A DNA stretch of 64,000 bases from contig NZ_SRZY01000033.1 in the NCBI RefSeq assembly GCF_006476045.1, forward strand, positions 1-64,000. The letters run 5' to 3'. A program made the translations under genes and the position numbers. Shown piece by piece: positions 10,375 to 19,428 of the stretch; position 1 is the first letter of the stretch; each line of letters opens with the position of its first letter. Below the pieces are notes generated by a model that saw nothing but the letters and a program-made list of their open reading frames with translations, was not told where the DNA came from and made no database searches. The stretch is from Sphingobacterium lumbrici (lineage in GTDB: Bacteria > Bacteroidota > Bacteroidia > Sphingobacteriales > Sphingobacteriaceae).

Positions 10375-11190
10375 TTAGAACTTCAGGTGTTTTACCGTGA
10401 GACCGTTGTTAATTAATTGTTTTAGCGCATCGATTCCGATCGTGAGATGGGTTTCTACATATTTGGCAGTAACGGTCACATCACTCTCGGAGGTCTTTAC
10501 ACCTTCGGGAATCATAGGCTGGTCCGAAACGAGCAGCAATGCCCCGGTGGGTATTTTATTAGCAAATCCAACACTGAATATGGTGGCCGTTTCCATGTCT
10601 ACCGCCATGGCGCGAATGGATTTTAAGTACTTTTTAAATTTTTTGTCGTGCTCCCATACCCGTCTGTTGGTGGTATAAACTGTGCCTGTCCAATAATCTC
10701 TTGAATGGTCACGGATGGTGGTGGAAATGGCTTTCTGTAAGGCGAAGGCGGGTAGGGAAGGTACTTCGGGCGGAAAATAATCGGTAGAGGTGCCTTCGCC
10801 ACGAATCGCTGCAATGGGAAGTATCAGCTCGCCTACGGCTATTTTTTTCTTCAGCCCACCTGTTTTACCCAAGAAAAGAACGGCTTTGGGATTGATTGCC
10901 GAGAGCAGATCCATGACCGTGGCAGCCATCGGACTCCCCATGCCAAAATTGATGATCGTGATGCCACCGGAAGAGCAGGACTGCATGACTTTGTCTTCTC
11001 CGTGAATAGGGGCATTATCATTCAGTTCTGAAAATAGCTTAATATATTTCGAAAAATTTGTCAATAATATATACTTTCCAAATTCTTCAAGTGATCTGCC
11101 CGTATATCGTGGTAACCAATTGTTGACAATATCTTCTTTGGATTTTAAGCCGGGGGTAATAGGGGTGTCAACTAATTCTTTTTTTGCCAT
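10375..11190 (-). CDS. amn: AMP nucleosidase (short form, nucleoside phosphorylase fold)
   Basis: Hydrolyses AMP to adenine and ribose 5-phosphate. 271 residues, matching the short Bacteroidetes form that lacks the N-terminal domain of E. coli Amn. Phosphorylase-superfamily motifs: NFGMGSPMAATVMDLL, LFLGKTGGL, LPIAAIRGEGTSTDYFP, and the nucleoside-binding AVDMETATIFSVG with VSDQPMIPEG after it (catalytic Asp in VSDQP). It follows clpX on the same strand but is separated by a terminator (11231-11259). The phosphorylase fold is certain; the AMP specificity rests on family recognition. Confidence 0.85.
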   Translation of the reverse strand: MAKKELVDTPITPGLKSKEDIVNNWLPRYTGRSLEEFGKYILLTNFSKYIKLFSELNDNAPIHGEDKVMQSCSSGGITIINFGMGSPMAATVMDLLSAINPKAVLFLGKTGGLKKKIAVGELILPIAAIRGEGTSTDYFPPEVPSLPAFALQKAISTTIRDHSRDYWTGTVYTTNRRVWEHDKKFKKYLKSIRAMAVDMETATIFSVGFANKIPTGALLLVSDQPMIPEGVKTSESDVTVTAKYVETHLTIGIDALKQLINNGLTVKHLKF

Positions 11191-11230
11191 AGATCTTAAA
11201 ATAAAAACAGGTAACTGTTTTATATAACAA

Positions 11231-11259
11231 AAAATCCCTCACATTGTGTGAGGGATTTT
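11231..11259 (-). terminator. Terminator of the clpP-clpX operon
   Basis: 13-bp stem (11231-11243 with 11247-11259) around a TTG triloop, followed on the minus strand by a T-rich run. It starts three bases after the clpX stop. Confidence 0.85.
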
Positions 11260-11261
11260 AT

Positions 11262-12509
11262 CTAAGCGACTTGCAATTTTTTGATATCTGATTTCGCGAA
11301 TTTCTGCTTCGCGTAGTCGAGCGTAATACGAAGTGTCTGATCCTCAATTTCATCTTTGGAGGTGGGTATTTCAAACATGGCATCTAACATGATCGCTTCG
11401 CAAATACTTCTAAGGCCACGGGCTCCTAATTTAAATTCCCATGCTTTATCTACAATAAATTCGAATACTTCCTCGTCAAACTTTAACGCTACATCCTCAT
11501 ATTCAAATAACTTAACGTATTGTTTAATTAACGCATTCTTAGGTTGCGTTAGGATACTCAGCATGGTTTCTTTATCCAGTGGATTAAGATAGGTAAGTAC
11601 CGGTAGACGGCCTATTAACTCAGGGATTAAACCAAAGTTTTTTAAATCTTGAGGCGTGATGTATTTATAAAGGTTGTTCAAGTCTATAATTTCATCTTCC
11701 TCCTTCATTTTATATCCAACAGTTTGGGTTCTTAAACGATTGGCTATTTTCTTTTGGATGCCATCAAATGCACCACCGCAAATGAATAAGATATTGCTGG
11801 TGTTGACAGAAATCATCTTTTGATCGGGATGTTTACGCCCGCCCTGAGGAGGTACGTTGACATTCGTTCCTTCCAGAATCTTCAACAACGCCTGTTGTAC
11901 GCCTTCTCCGGAAACATCTCTGGTGATCGAAGGATTGTCACTTTTACGCGCGATCTTATCGATTTCGTCGATGTAAATGATACCTCGCTCGGCTGCTGCA
12001 ACATCGTAGTCCGCAGATTGAAGAAGTCGGGTTAAGATACTCTCTACGTCTTCTCCGACATATCCGGCTTCTGTTAATACCGTTGCGTCTACGATAGAGA
12101 ATGGTACATTTAATATCTTGGCGACTGTTTTAGCCAATAATGTTTTTCCTGTTCCCGTTTCTCCGACGATGATTAAATTGGATTTTTCAATCTCTATTTC
12201 ATCTGAAGTCACTTGTTGATTTAGACGTTTGTAGTGATTATATACCGCTACTGAAATAACTTTCTTGGCATCATCCTGGCCGATTACGTATTGATCTAAA
12301 TGCTGTTTGATCTCTAATGGGCGGATGAGTTGCAGCGTTGATTGCAAAGATTTATTTTTGCGCTGATTTAACTCTTCAGCTAAAATCTCACCTGCTTGTG
12401 TCACACATCGATCACAGATATGTGCTCCATCTCCGGCAATGAGCATTTGTGCTTCATTCTTGCTAATGCCACAAAAGGAGCATTGTATATCTCTGTTATT
12501 TTTACTCAT
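11262..12509 (-). CDS. clpX: ATP-dependent Clp protease ATP-binding subunit ClpX
   Basis: AAA+ unfoldase that feeds tagged proteins into ClpP. N-terminal C4 zinc-binding domain (CSFCG near residue 11, CDRCV near 33), linker, then AAA+ core: Walker A GETGTGKT (~116-123), pore loop GYVGED, Walker B IIYIDEID, sensor region [17 protein letters not shown], the ClpP-docking loop region [10 protein letters not shown], and the C-terminal small domain [10 protein letters not shown]. 415 residues is normal. It starts 10 bp after the clpP stop in the same operon. Confidence 0.97.
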   Translation of the reverse strand: MSKNNRDIQCSFCGISKNEAQMLIAGDGAHICDRCVTQAGEILAEELNQRKNKSLQSTLQLIRPLEIKQHLDQYVIGQDDAKKVISVAVYNHYKRLNQQVTSDEIEIEKSNLIIVGETGTGKTLLAKTVAKILNVPFSIVDATVLTEAGYVGEDVESILTRLLQSADYDVAAAERGIIYIDEIDKIARKSDNPSITRDVSGEGVQQALLKILEGTNVNVPPQGGRKHPDQKMISVNTSNILFICGGAFDGIQKKIANRLRTQTVGYKMKEEDEIIDLNNLYKYITPQDLKNFGLIPELIGRLPVLTYLNPLDKETMLSILTQPKNALIKQYVKLFEYEDVALKFDEEVFEFIVDKAWEFKLGARGLRSICEAIMLDAMFEIPTSKDEIEDQTLRITLDYAKQKFAKSDIKKLQVA

Positions 12510-12519
12510 TTTAATTTAC

Positions 12520-13218
12520 TTACTTACTTTCTTTTTTAGGTGCCAGTACCTCGTCGATCATACCAAATTCTTTTGCTTCGGCAGCTCTCATCCAATAATC
12601 GCGATCTGAAGATTTTTCGACCCAATCATAGGATTGACCGGAATGCTCCGCGATAATAGTGTACAGTTCTTCTTTCAATTTCAACATCTCACGCAGGTTG
12701 ATTTCCATATCTGACGCTACGCCCTGAGCACCGCCTGAAGGTTGGTGGATCATTACACGTGAGTGTTTTAATGCCGCACGTTTTCCTTTTGCTCCGGCAA
12801 CCAATAATACGGCTCCCATCGATGCGGCCATACCGGTACAGATCGTTGCTACATCAGGTGAAATATACTGCATCGTATCGTATATGCCTAATCCTGCATA
12901 TACGCTTCCTCCGGGGGAGTTGATGTAGATTTGAATATCGCGTTGCGCATCGGTAGACTGTAAGAATAATAATTGTGCCTGTATGATATTGGCTACCTGA
13001 TCGTTCACACCATCCCCCAAAAAGATAATTCTATCCATCATCAAACGTGAAAAGACATCCATCTGTGCTACGTTTAGCTGTCTTTCTTCGACAATGTAGG
13101 GTGTCAGATTGGTAGGAATATTAGTCTCTAAACGAGAAATAAAACCGTCAACATGCTGACTACCTATTCTATGATGCTTAATCGCATATTTTCTGAATTC
13201 GTTTTTATCTATGTTCAT
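12520..13218 (-). CDS. clpP: ATP-dependent Clp protease proteolytic subunit ClpP
   Basis: Serine protease that forms the 14-mer degradation chamber. Triad residues visible: S133 in TGMAASMG, H158 in VMIHQPSGG, and D207 in SSDRDYWM. Oxyanion motif SPGGSVYAG precedes. 232 residues, with an N-terminal extension of roughly 25-35 residues relative to E. coli ClpP, as is common in Bacteroidetes; part of this may be a processed propeptide. First gene of a clpP-clpX operon. Confidence 0.97.
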   Translation of the reverse strand: MNIDKNEFRKYAIKHHRIGSQHVDGFISRLETNIPTNLTPYIVEERQLNVAQMDVFSRLMMDRIIFLGDGVNDQVANIIQAQLLFLQSTDAQRDIQIYINSPGGSVYAGLGIYDTMQYISPDVATICTGMAASMGAVLLVAGAKGKRAALKHSRVMIHQPSGGAQGVASDMEINLREMLKLKEELYTIIAEHSGQSYDWVEKSSDRDYWMRAAEAKEFGMIDEVLAPKKESK

Positions 13219-13292
13219 TTTACTATTTTACTTTTTTATAAATTGAATGACTAATATAAATTTATTTTTATGAATAATTGAACTATTATTGT

Positions 13293-13748
13293 CTATTCAA
13301 TGTAATTTGGTAATTCTTCTATAAATTCAAAAGACTCTTTTTCAAAATCTATTCTGCAATAATGGTGTTCTAATCCATTGCTTACCAATAATAACGGAAT
13401 TTTGTGAATGCTGTTGTAATTCGCAATTTGCTGAAATGTATTTTGCGTAATTTTAACATGAGGTGCTTTAAATTCTGCGAGCAGAATCTTCACTCCGGTA
13501 CTGTTGTATATTAATAAATCGCTTCTTTTCTGTAAGCTGTTTAGCTGAAGCCCACCTTCTGTCTTCATCAGCGACTTAGGGTATTTTTTATGCTGATGCA
13601 AATAGTGGATCCAATGCTGCCTTACCCATTCTTCTGGCGTCAGAATAAGATTTTTCTTTCTGAGTATATCAAAAACGAAAACCTTCTCTTGATTGCGAGT
13701 TAACTTAAGGGGATAAGCAGGCAGATTCAACGGGATCAGCTTAAACAT
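13293..13748 (-). CDS. Type I restriction R-subunit N-terminal-like protein (HSDR_N_2 domain)
   Basis: 151 residues consisting almost only of a nuclease-fold domain: NQEKVFVFDILRKK, then LTPEEWVRQHW, and the core QKRSDLLIYN (Asp) - ILLAEFKAPH (Glu-x-Lys) that matches the PD-(D/E)XK arrangement seen in HsdR N-termini. There is no helicase part and no hsdM/hsdS nearby, so it is not a working restriction system; stand-alone copies are widespread in Bacteroidetes next to housekeeping genes. A -7 box lies four bases before its ATG. Function unknown. Confidence 0.8.
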   Translation of the reverse strand: MFKLIPLNLPAYPLKLTRNQEKVFVFDILRKKNLILTPEEWVRQHWIHYLHQHKKYPKSLMKTEGGLQLNSLQKRSDLLIYNSTGVKILLAEFKAPHVKITQNTFQQIANYNSIHKIPLLLVSNGLEHHYCRIDFEKESFEFIEELPNYIE

Positions 13749-13752
13749 AGGA

Positions 13753-13760
13753 CAAAGTTA
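13753..13760 (-). promoter_or_regulatory. -7 box TAACTTTG, four bases before ATG (probable leaderless start)
   Basis: On the minus strand TAACTTTG-TCCT-ATG. Using the rnpB spacing as a ruler, transcription would start at or within a base or two of the ATG at 13748. Confidence 0.6.
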
Positions 13761-13844
13761 CGAAATTTTGGCAATGTATAAATCATTTGAGATTCAAAAA
13801 GAAATGTGCGATAATTGCGCATAAATCATTAATTTCGCCTATTC

Positions 13845-14855
13845 ATGAATATCAATACGACGTTAAGCGATATCAAGAACAGGAGCTATAAGCCGGTGTA
13901 TTTATTGCACGGCGAGGAAGCCTATTATATCGATTTAGTTAGCGATGCGCTAGAAAATTCGGTCTTGAACGATGCGCAAAAGGGATTTGATCAAACGATT
14001 TTGTATGGAAAAGATACTGATTTTTCGACGATAGTTAACGCTTCAAAGCGCTATCCGATGATGAGTGACTACCAATTGATCGTTGTTAAGGAGGCGCAGG
14101 GGCTGAAGTGGAAGTCGGATGATGAGCTGTTTGCAAAGTACATTGAAAACCCTACACCATCTACGATATTGGTTATTGCATATAAACATGGGAAATTCGA
14201 TAAACGTACAAAGCTTTATAAGGCTATTGATAAAAAAGGGGTGGTGTTGGAATCTGCTAAGTTGTACGACGACAAAGTTGCTCCTTGGATCGTAGATCAA
14301 TTGCGGCAGGAAGGATGGCGGATACACCCTCAGGCTGCGGCTTTGATGGCAGAATACCTCGGTACCGATTTATCCAAGATAGCGAATGAGTTAGAAAAAC
14401 TCATGCTCAATGTGCCGAAGGATCGTGAGATTTCTTCTGTCGATATTGAACGGAATATTGGGATAAGTAAGGATTTTAATATTTTTGAACTCAACGCTGC
14501 GTTGGGCAAAAGGGATTCGTTAAAGGCTATTCAGATTGTAGATTATTTTGCGGCAAATCCAAAGTCCAACCCGTTAGTAGTCGTAATGGGATCGTTGGCG
14601 GGATACTTTACGAAAATATTGAAATATCATTATTTGCCGGATAAGTCGTCGCAGGCTGTTGCAAAGGCATTGGGTGTGCATCCTTTTTTTACAAAAGAAT
14701 ATGATCTGGCTGCCCGTAATTTTACTAAACGTAAAACATTTGATATTATCAATATACTGCGGGATTATGATCTTAAATCGAAAGGGTTGAATACCGGGCC
14801 TAATACGACAATGTCCGATTTGATGCGGGAAATGGTGTTTAAAATTCTAAATTAA
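13845..14855 (+). CDS. holA: DNA polymerase III subunit delta
   Basis: Clamp-loader delta subunit. 336 residues with the family pattern: N-terminal YKPVYLLHGEEAYYID, FDQTILYGKD, YPMMSDYQLIVVKEAQ, the AAA+ domain II helix PQAAALMAEYLGTDLSKIANELEKL split in the usual place, and the C-terminal collar domain ending LMREMVFKILN. Transcribed divergently from the HsdR-N-like gene; the 4-bp gap to the next gene suggests co-transcription with it. Confidence 0.9.
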   Translation: MNINTTLSDIKNRSYKPVYLLHGEEAYYIDLVSDALENSVLNDAQKGFDQTILYGKDTDFSTIVNASKRYPMMSDYQLIVVKEAQGLKWKSDDELFAKYIENPTPSTILVIAYKHGKFDKRTKLYKAIDKKGVVLESAKLYDDKVAPWIVDQLRQEGWRIHPQAAALMAEYLGTDLSKIANELEKLMLNVPKDREISSVDIERNIGISKDFNIFELNAALGKRDSLKAIQIVDYFAANPKSNPLVVVMGSLAGYFTKILKYHYLPDKSSQAVAKALGVHPFFTKEYDLAARNFTKRKTFDIINILRDYDLKSKGLNTGPNTTMSDLMREMVFKILN

Positions 14856-14859
14856 TGAT

Positions 14860-15429
14860 ATGTGGAAATTTTTACTTTGGGTAGTAGCTATGGTGTTTTT
14901 TGGACAGGTATATGGGCAAAAAAGTACGTATATGCTGATTCAGGGCGGAAGAAATCTGGGGTTTGCGAATGAAGGGTATGAAGGATCTTTTAACGGGTAC
15001 ACCATGCACTTTGTATTTGGGAGAAACTATTATGATAGGGCATACCTGGGCTTAGGAGTAGGTAATGAGGGTTTTGATGGTAAGTATAAAACGAATGATC
15101 CTTATGCAGAAGATCAAAAGGAGTATTCTTATAGCAAGCGTGTGTTGCCTATTTATATTGACGGTCGTCTGCCTGTTGGAATCGTAGGGCAGTATTCGAG
15201 CATTGGAGTCTATGTGAATGGGGGATATGCACCTGATTTGGGCGTGAGCTACGATAGAGGTTTTATGTTTAAAGGTGGTTTTTTCTATCTTTACAATTTA
15301 AAGTCGGGATTGGGGATTAGTACTGCTGCTGTATATGGGTATCAACAGCTCACGGAAAAGAAAATAATGGATAATAGAGATTTTCAACACCAGCATTTTA
15401 ATATTTCTGTTGGTATTATGTTTAAATAG
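14860..15429 (+). CDS. Predicted small outer-membrane beta-barrel protein, function unknown
   Basis: 189 residues with a clear signal peptide (WKFLLWVVAMVFFGQVYG, cleavage before QKST). The mature part is glycine/tyrosine-rich alternating strands (MHFVFGRNYYDRAYLG, LPIYIDGRLPVG, YVNGGYAPDLGVSYD) and ends in ISVGIMFK, a C-terminal strand typical of outer-membrane barrels. Four bp after holA and 2 bp before ywbE, so in one transcript with both. I do not recognise a named family. Confidence 0.7.
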   Translation: MWKFLLWVVAMVFFGQVYGQKSTYMLIQGGRNLGFANEGYEGSFNGYTMHFVFGRNYYDRAYLGLGVGNEGFDGKYKTNDPYAEDQKEYSYSKRVLPIYIDGRLPVGIVGQYSSIGVYVNGGYAPDLGVSYDRGFMFKGGFFYLYNLKSGLGISTAAVYGYQQLTEKKIMDNRDFQHQHFNISVGIMFK

Positions 15430-15431
15430 AT

Positions 15432-15635
15432 ATGGACGGAAAAACAAGAGCTAATATAAAGCCGGGTATGGTTGTAAATATAGTGCTAAAGAAAGACCAA
15501 CGGACGGGGATTTTGACGGAAGGTATTGTAAAGGATTTACTGACTTCAGCCCCGTTTCACCACAGGGGAATTAAAGTGCGTCTCCAAGATGGACAGATAG
15601 GCCGTGTTCAGGAGGTGTTGGAAGAAGATGATTAA
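15432..15635 (+). CDS. ywbE: YwbE family protein (DUF2196)
   Basis: 67 residues covering the whole small domain: IKPGMVVNIVLKKDQRTG, LTEGIVKDLLT, HHRGIKVRLQDGQIGRV. This compact beta domain is conserved in many bacteria; its biochemical role is not established. Last gene of the holA transcript; TA-rich DNA follows. Confidence 0.85.
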   Translation: MDGKTRANIKPGMVVNIVLKKDQRTGILTEGIVKDLLTSAPFHHRGIKVRLQDGQIGRVQEVLEEDD

Positions 15636-15699
15636 AATTTGACGTTTTAAACGAGTTCGTTTTTGAAAAAAAATAATTTTCACTTCTTAATTTAATTCG

Positions 15700-15815
15700 T
15701 ACCTTTGTCTCCCGTGAAAATTGATGTTTATAATTTGATCTCAACTGAAAACATGTCTAATATCGACATTGAAAAAATCATTTGCTGATACTGATAGCCC
15801 GTTTGGGCTTTTTTT
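15700..15815 (+). promoter_or_regulatory. carA leader: promoter, 11-codon leader ORF and intrinsic terminator (putative attenuator)
   Basis: TACCTTTG (15700-15707) matches the -7 consensus; the predicted start is near 15713. Within the ~100-nt leader lies an ATG frame of 11 codons (15753-15788, peptide MSNIDIEKIIC, TGA stop). Eight bases after it is an AGCCC-GTTT-GGGCT hairpin (15796-15809) followed by six T, ending 58 bp before carA. The arrangement resembles transcription-translation coupled attenuators such as that of E. coli pyrBI; it could instead be a stand-alone small RNA. Regulation is inference. Confidence 0.5.
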
Positions 15816-15873
15816 GTATCTTAATTTTTAAACGTGATATTACAGAAGATAGTAGAATATTATATATATAAAG

Positions 15874-16974
15874 ATGACCAACTATAGTAAATTACCAGCA
15901 ATTTTAGTCCTTGAGGATGGTACTGTATTTCATGGCAAAGCTGCCGGAAAAATAGGGACCACTACAGGTGAGATTTGTTTTAACACAGGTACTACCGGTT
16001 ACCAGGAGATTTTTACAGATCCTTCTTATTATGGGCAGATCATGGTGACGACCAATGCGCATATTGGTAATTACGGGATTGATGAAGATGATACGGAATC
16101 AAAAAAGATCCAGATTGCCGGATTGGTCTGTAAAAATTATAATATCAACTATAGCCGGAAGATGGCGGACGAATCTATTCAAACTTATTTTGAGACTGAA
16201 AATCTAGTGGGTATCTCTGACATCGATACGCGTTCTTTGGTTCGTCATATCCGTAACAAAGGGGCTATGAATGCGATTATTTCTTCTGAAAATCTGGATT
16301 CGGATTCGTTGAAATCGGAATTAGCTAAGGTGCCTTCAATGGCCGGGTTGGAGCTTTCTTCGCATGTGTCTACACAAGAGCCTTATTTCTATGGTGAGGA
16401 GGACGCGCCTACACGTATTGCTGTTTTGGACTTAGGAATCAAGAAAAATATTTTACGCAATTTTGATGCAAGGCAAGTGTACGCGAAAGTTTTTCCGGCG
16501 AAAACTTCTTTTGCAGAGATGGAAGCATGGGGTGCTGACGGATATTTTATATCGAATGGTCCCGGGGATCCGTCTGCAATGGATTATGCGATCGGTACGG
16601 TAAAAGAAATATTGCGTGCCGATAAGCCTATGTTTGGAATTTGTTTAGGTCATCAAATCTTGGCATTAGCGAACGATATCCGTACAGAAAAAATGTTTAA
16701 CGGTCATCGTGGGATTAATCATCCGGTAAAAAATATCATTGCGAATCGATGTGAGATTACGTCTCAAAATCACGGTTTCGGTGTGGTAAGGGAAGATATC
16801 GAAAGCTCGGATGCAGTAGAAGTAACGCATATTAATCTAAATGACAATTCGATCGAAGGTATTCGTGTGAAAGGGAAAAGAGCATTCTCTGTGCAATATC
16901 ATCCGGAGTCTTCTCCTGGGCCACATGATTCTCGCTATTTGTTTGATGATTTTGTGTCGATGATCAAAGGTTAA
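15874..16974 (+). CDS. carA: Carbamoyl-phosphate synthase small subunit
   Basis: Glutamine amidotransferase subunit that supplies ammonia for carbamoyl phosphate (arginine and pyrimidine synthesis). N-terminal CPSase small-chain domain (LVLEDGTVFHGKAAG, FNTGTTGYQEIFTDPSYYGQ region, IGNYGIDEDD) and C-terminal class I amidotransferase with nucleophile Cys in FGICLGHQ and His/Glu in QYHPESSPGP. 366 residues is normal. No carB follows; the next gene is eno, so the large subunit lies elsewhere. Preceded by a possible attenuator. Confidence 0.96.
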   Translation: MTNYSKLPAILVLEDGTVFHGKAAGKIGTTTGEICFNTGTTGYQEIFTDPSYYGQIMVTTNAHIGNYGIDEDDTESKKIQIAGLVCKNYNINYSRKMADESIQTYFETENLVGISDIDTRSLVRHIRNKGAMNAIISSENLDSDSLKSELAKVPSMAGLELSSHVSTQEPYFYGEEDAPTRIAVLDLGIKKNILRNFDARQVYAKVFPAKTSFAEMEAWGADGYFISNGPGDPSAMDYAIGTVKEILRADKPMFGICLGHQILALANDIRTEKMFNGHRGINHPVKNIIANRCEITSQNHGFGVVREDIESSDAVEVTHINLNDNSIEGIRVKGKRAFSVQYHPESSPGPHDSRYLFDDFVSMIKG

Positions 16975-16994
16975 AATATTAAAAGTGAAATAAT

Positions 16995-17026
16995 AAGCCG
17001 GGCCGTGTAAAAGCCCGGCTTTTTTA
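16995..17026 (+). terminator. Terminator of carA
   Basis: 9-bp GC-rich stem AAGCCGGGC/GCCCGGCTT (16995-17003 with 17013-17021), 9-nt loop, then a T run. Confidence 0.88.
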
Positions 17027-17069
17027 TGCTAGAATTAAGGGAGACTTCTGGAGGAAATTGATTTTAAAG

Positions 17070-17491
17070 GAAGGTTTATTTTAATCATCTTTTTTGCCCT
17101 CATCGGCGGGCGGCTCTCCTTCTTTTGCTTGGCCAAAAGAAGCAAAACCCAAGACTTGGTCAATGTTACGCTAAAAGCTTTTGGATTTACTAAACAGCTC
17201 CAAGCCGTTTCACTTCGGGGATCTGTTCTTAACGCAAATCCAAAAGCTTTCTTAACGCTACATCGACCTAGGTCGTCCTTTAAATGCTACTGCATTATAA
17301 GATTAATATAACAAATGCACTACCCTTACAAACTGGACAAATGTCGCCTTAGCGGGTCGACAATAGCAGGAAAGATGAACCGTCGTGTCGATCCGGTACA
17401 GCGACGACTTTTTTGCTTCTTTTTTAAGGTAAAAAAGAAGGCCCCTGTCGCGGGCTAAGCGACAAAAGAAATTTGATTAAAATAAACCTTC
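17070..17491. repeat. 422-bp non-coding element with 18-bp perfect terminal inverted repeats
   Basis: Ends are exact inverted copies: GAAGGTTTATTTTAATCA (17070-17087) and its complement (17474-17491). Inside are further nested palindromes: CTTCTTTTG/CAAAAGAAG around CTTGGC (~17120-17145), a 15-bp pair AAAGCTTTTGGATTT/AAATCCAAAAGCTTT (~17174 and ~17243), CTTCTTTTTT/AAAAAAGAAG (~17417-17441) and GTCGC/GCGAC (~17447-17462). It is more GC-rich than the flanking DNA. No transposase or credible gene lies inside. It fills most of the carA-eno gap and looks like a MITE-like or REP-like intergenic element. Confidence 0.75.
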
Positions 17492-17559
17492 GTTTTTATT
17501 ATTTTCCTCTTACTCCAATATTGAGTGATATCATAATAATATCTAAAAACCGCATGGGA

Positions 17560-17593
17560 TTGGTTAATAATTTAATAATATTTGCTACTTTTG
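17560..17593 (+). promoter_or_regulatory. Promoter of eno
   Basis: -33 TTG at 17560-17562 and -7 TACTTTTG at 17586-17593 (23-bp spacer) fit the Bacteroidetes consensus; predicted start near 17598, leaving a ~75-nt leader. Confidence 0.65.
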
Positions 17594-17654
17594 GAATAAT
17601 AATAATTTTTGCTAACTTAGTGTTGTTAATACACTAAGACGGTATTGGATTTAA

Positions 17655-18971
<1,317 letters not shown>

Positions 18972-18986
18972 TTAATCGGAGCTTAC

Positions 18987-19024
18987 AAAAAAAGGGAGAT
19001 GGATAACATTTCCCTTTTTTTTTT
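18987..19024 (+). terminator. Terminator of eno
   Basis: Stem AAAAAAAGGGA/TCCCTTTTTT around a ~13-nt loop, followed by a continuous T run. Confidence 0.8.
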
Positions 19025-19031
19025 ATCTTTA
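19024..19031 (+). promoter_or_regulatory. -7-like box TATCTTTA, four bases before ATG
   Basis: TATCTTTA-CATT-ATG (19036). One base off TAnnTTTG. It overlaps the tail of the eno terminator and again has the four-base spacing seen at other genes here. Confidence 0.45.
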
Positions 19032-19035
19032 CATT

Positions 19036-19335
19036 ATGGAACGTTTTCTCAACTTAATTAAGAATAAGTTTTTGTTAGCTGTTATCGCCTTCGTGATATG
19101 GATGTGTTTCTTCGATCGCTACGATTTTGCTGCGCAATACAATTATTACCAAGAAAAATCCAAATTGGAAAAGGAGAAAGAGTTCTATGTGTCGGAGATC
19201 GCGTATATCGAAAAAGCTATTAAGGATGTACAGTTTAATCCAAGTGAGATTCAACGTATAGCCCGGGAGAAATATAAAATGAAAAAGGACAACGAAGATG
19301 TATATGTGATTACTGAAGTTGCTTCAAAAAACTAG
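19036..19335 (+). CDS. DivIC/FtsB-like septum formation initiator
   Basis: 99 residues: one N-terminal membrane span (FLLAVIAFVIWMCFF, ~13-27), a coiled coil (YNYYQEKSKLEKEKEFYVSE region, ~37-70) and a C-terminal IQRIAREKYKMKKDNEDVYVI segment that is the family signature. FtsB/DivIC proteins bridge the division machinery in the cytoplasmic membrane. Position directly after eno is common in this lineage. Confidence 0.85.
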   Translation: MERFLNLIKNKFLLAVIAFVIWMCFFDRYDFAAQYNYYQEKSKLEKEKEFYVSEIAYIEKAIKDVQFNPSEIQRIAREKYKMKKDNEDVYVITEVASKN

Positions 19336-19378
19336 ATAACAAAACAGACGGGATACTTTATCGGGTATTACTTCATAT

Positions 19379-19412
19379 AAAAAAAGTCCATTTCGAAAAA
19401 TGGACTTTTTTT
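19379..19412. terminator. Bidirectional terminator between the divIC-like gene and glutamine synthetase
   Basis: 13-bp stem AAAAAGTCCATTT/AAATGGACTTTTT (19381-19393 with 19398-19410), CGAA tetraloop, A and T runs on both sides; serves both convergent genes. Confidence 0.88.
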
Positions 19413-19428
19413 ATGGAATGATCTATTC

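Noticed and set aside
13293..13748. Restriction-modification defence locus
   Set aside because: Only the HsdR N-terminal-like domain is present, without helicase, methylase or specificity subunits.
17129..17311. 60-codon open frame inside the inverted-repeat element
   Set aside because: It spans both arms of a palindrome, has no recognisable domain and no start context; a by-product of the repeat structure.
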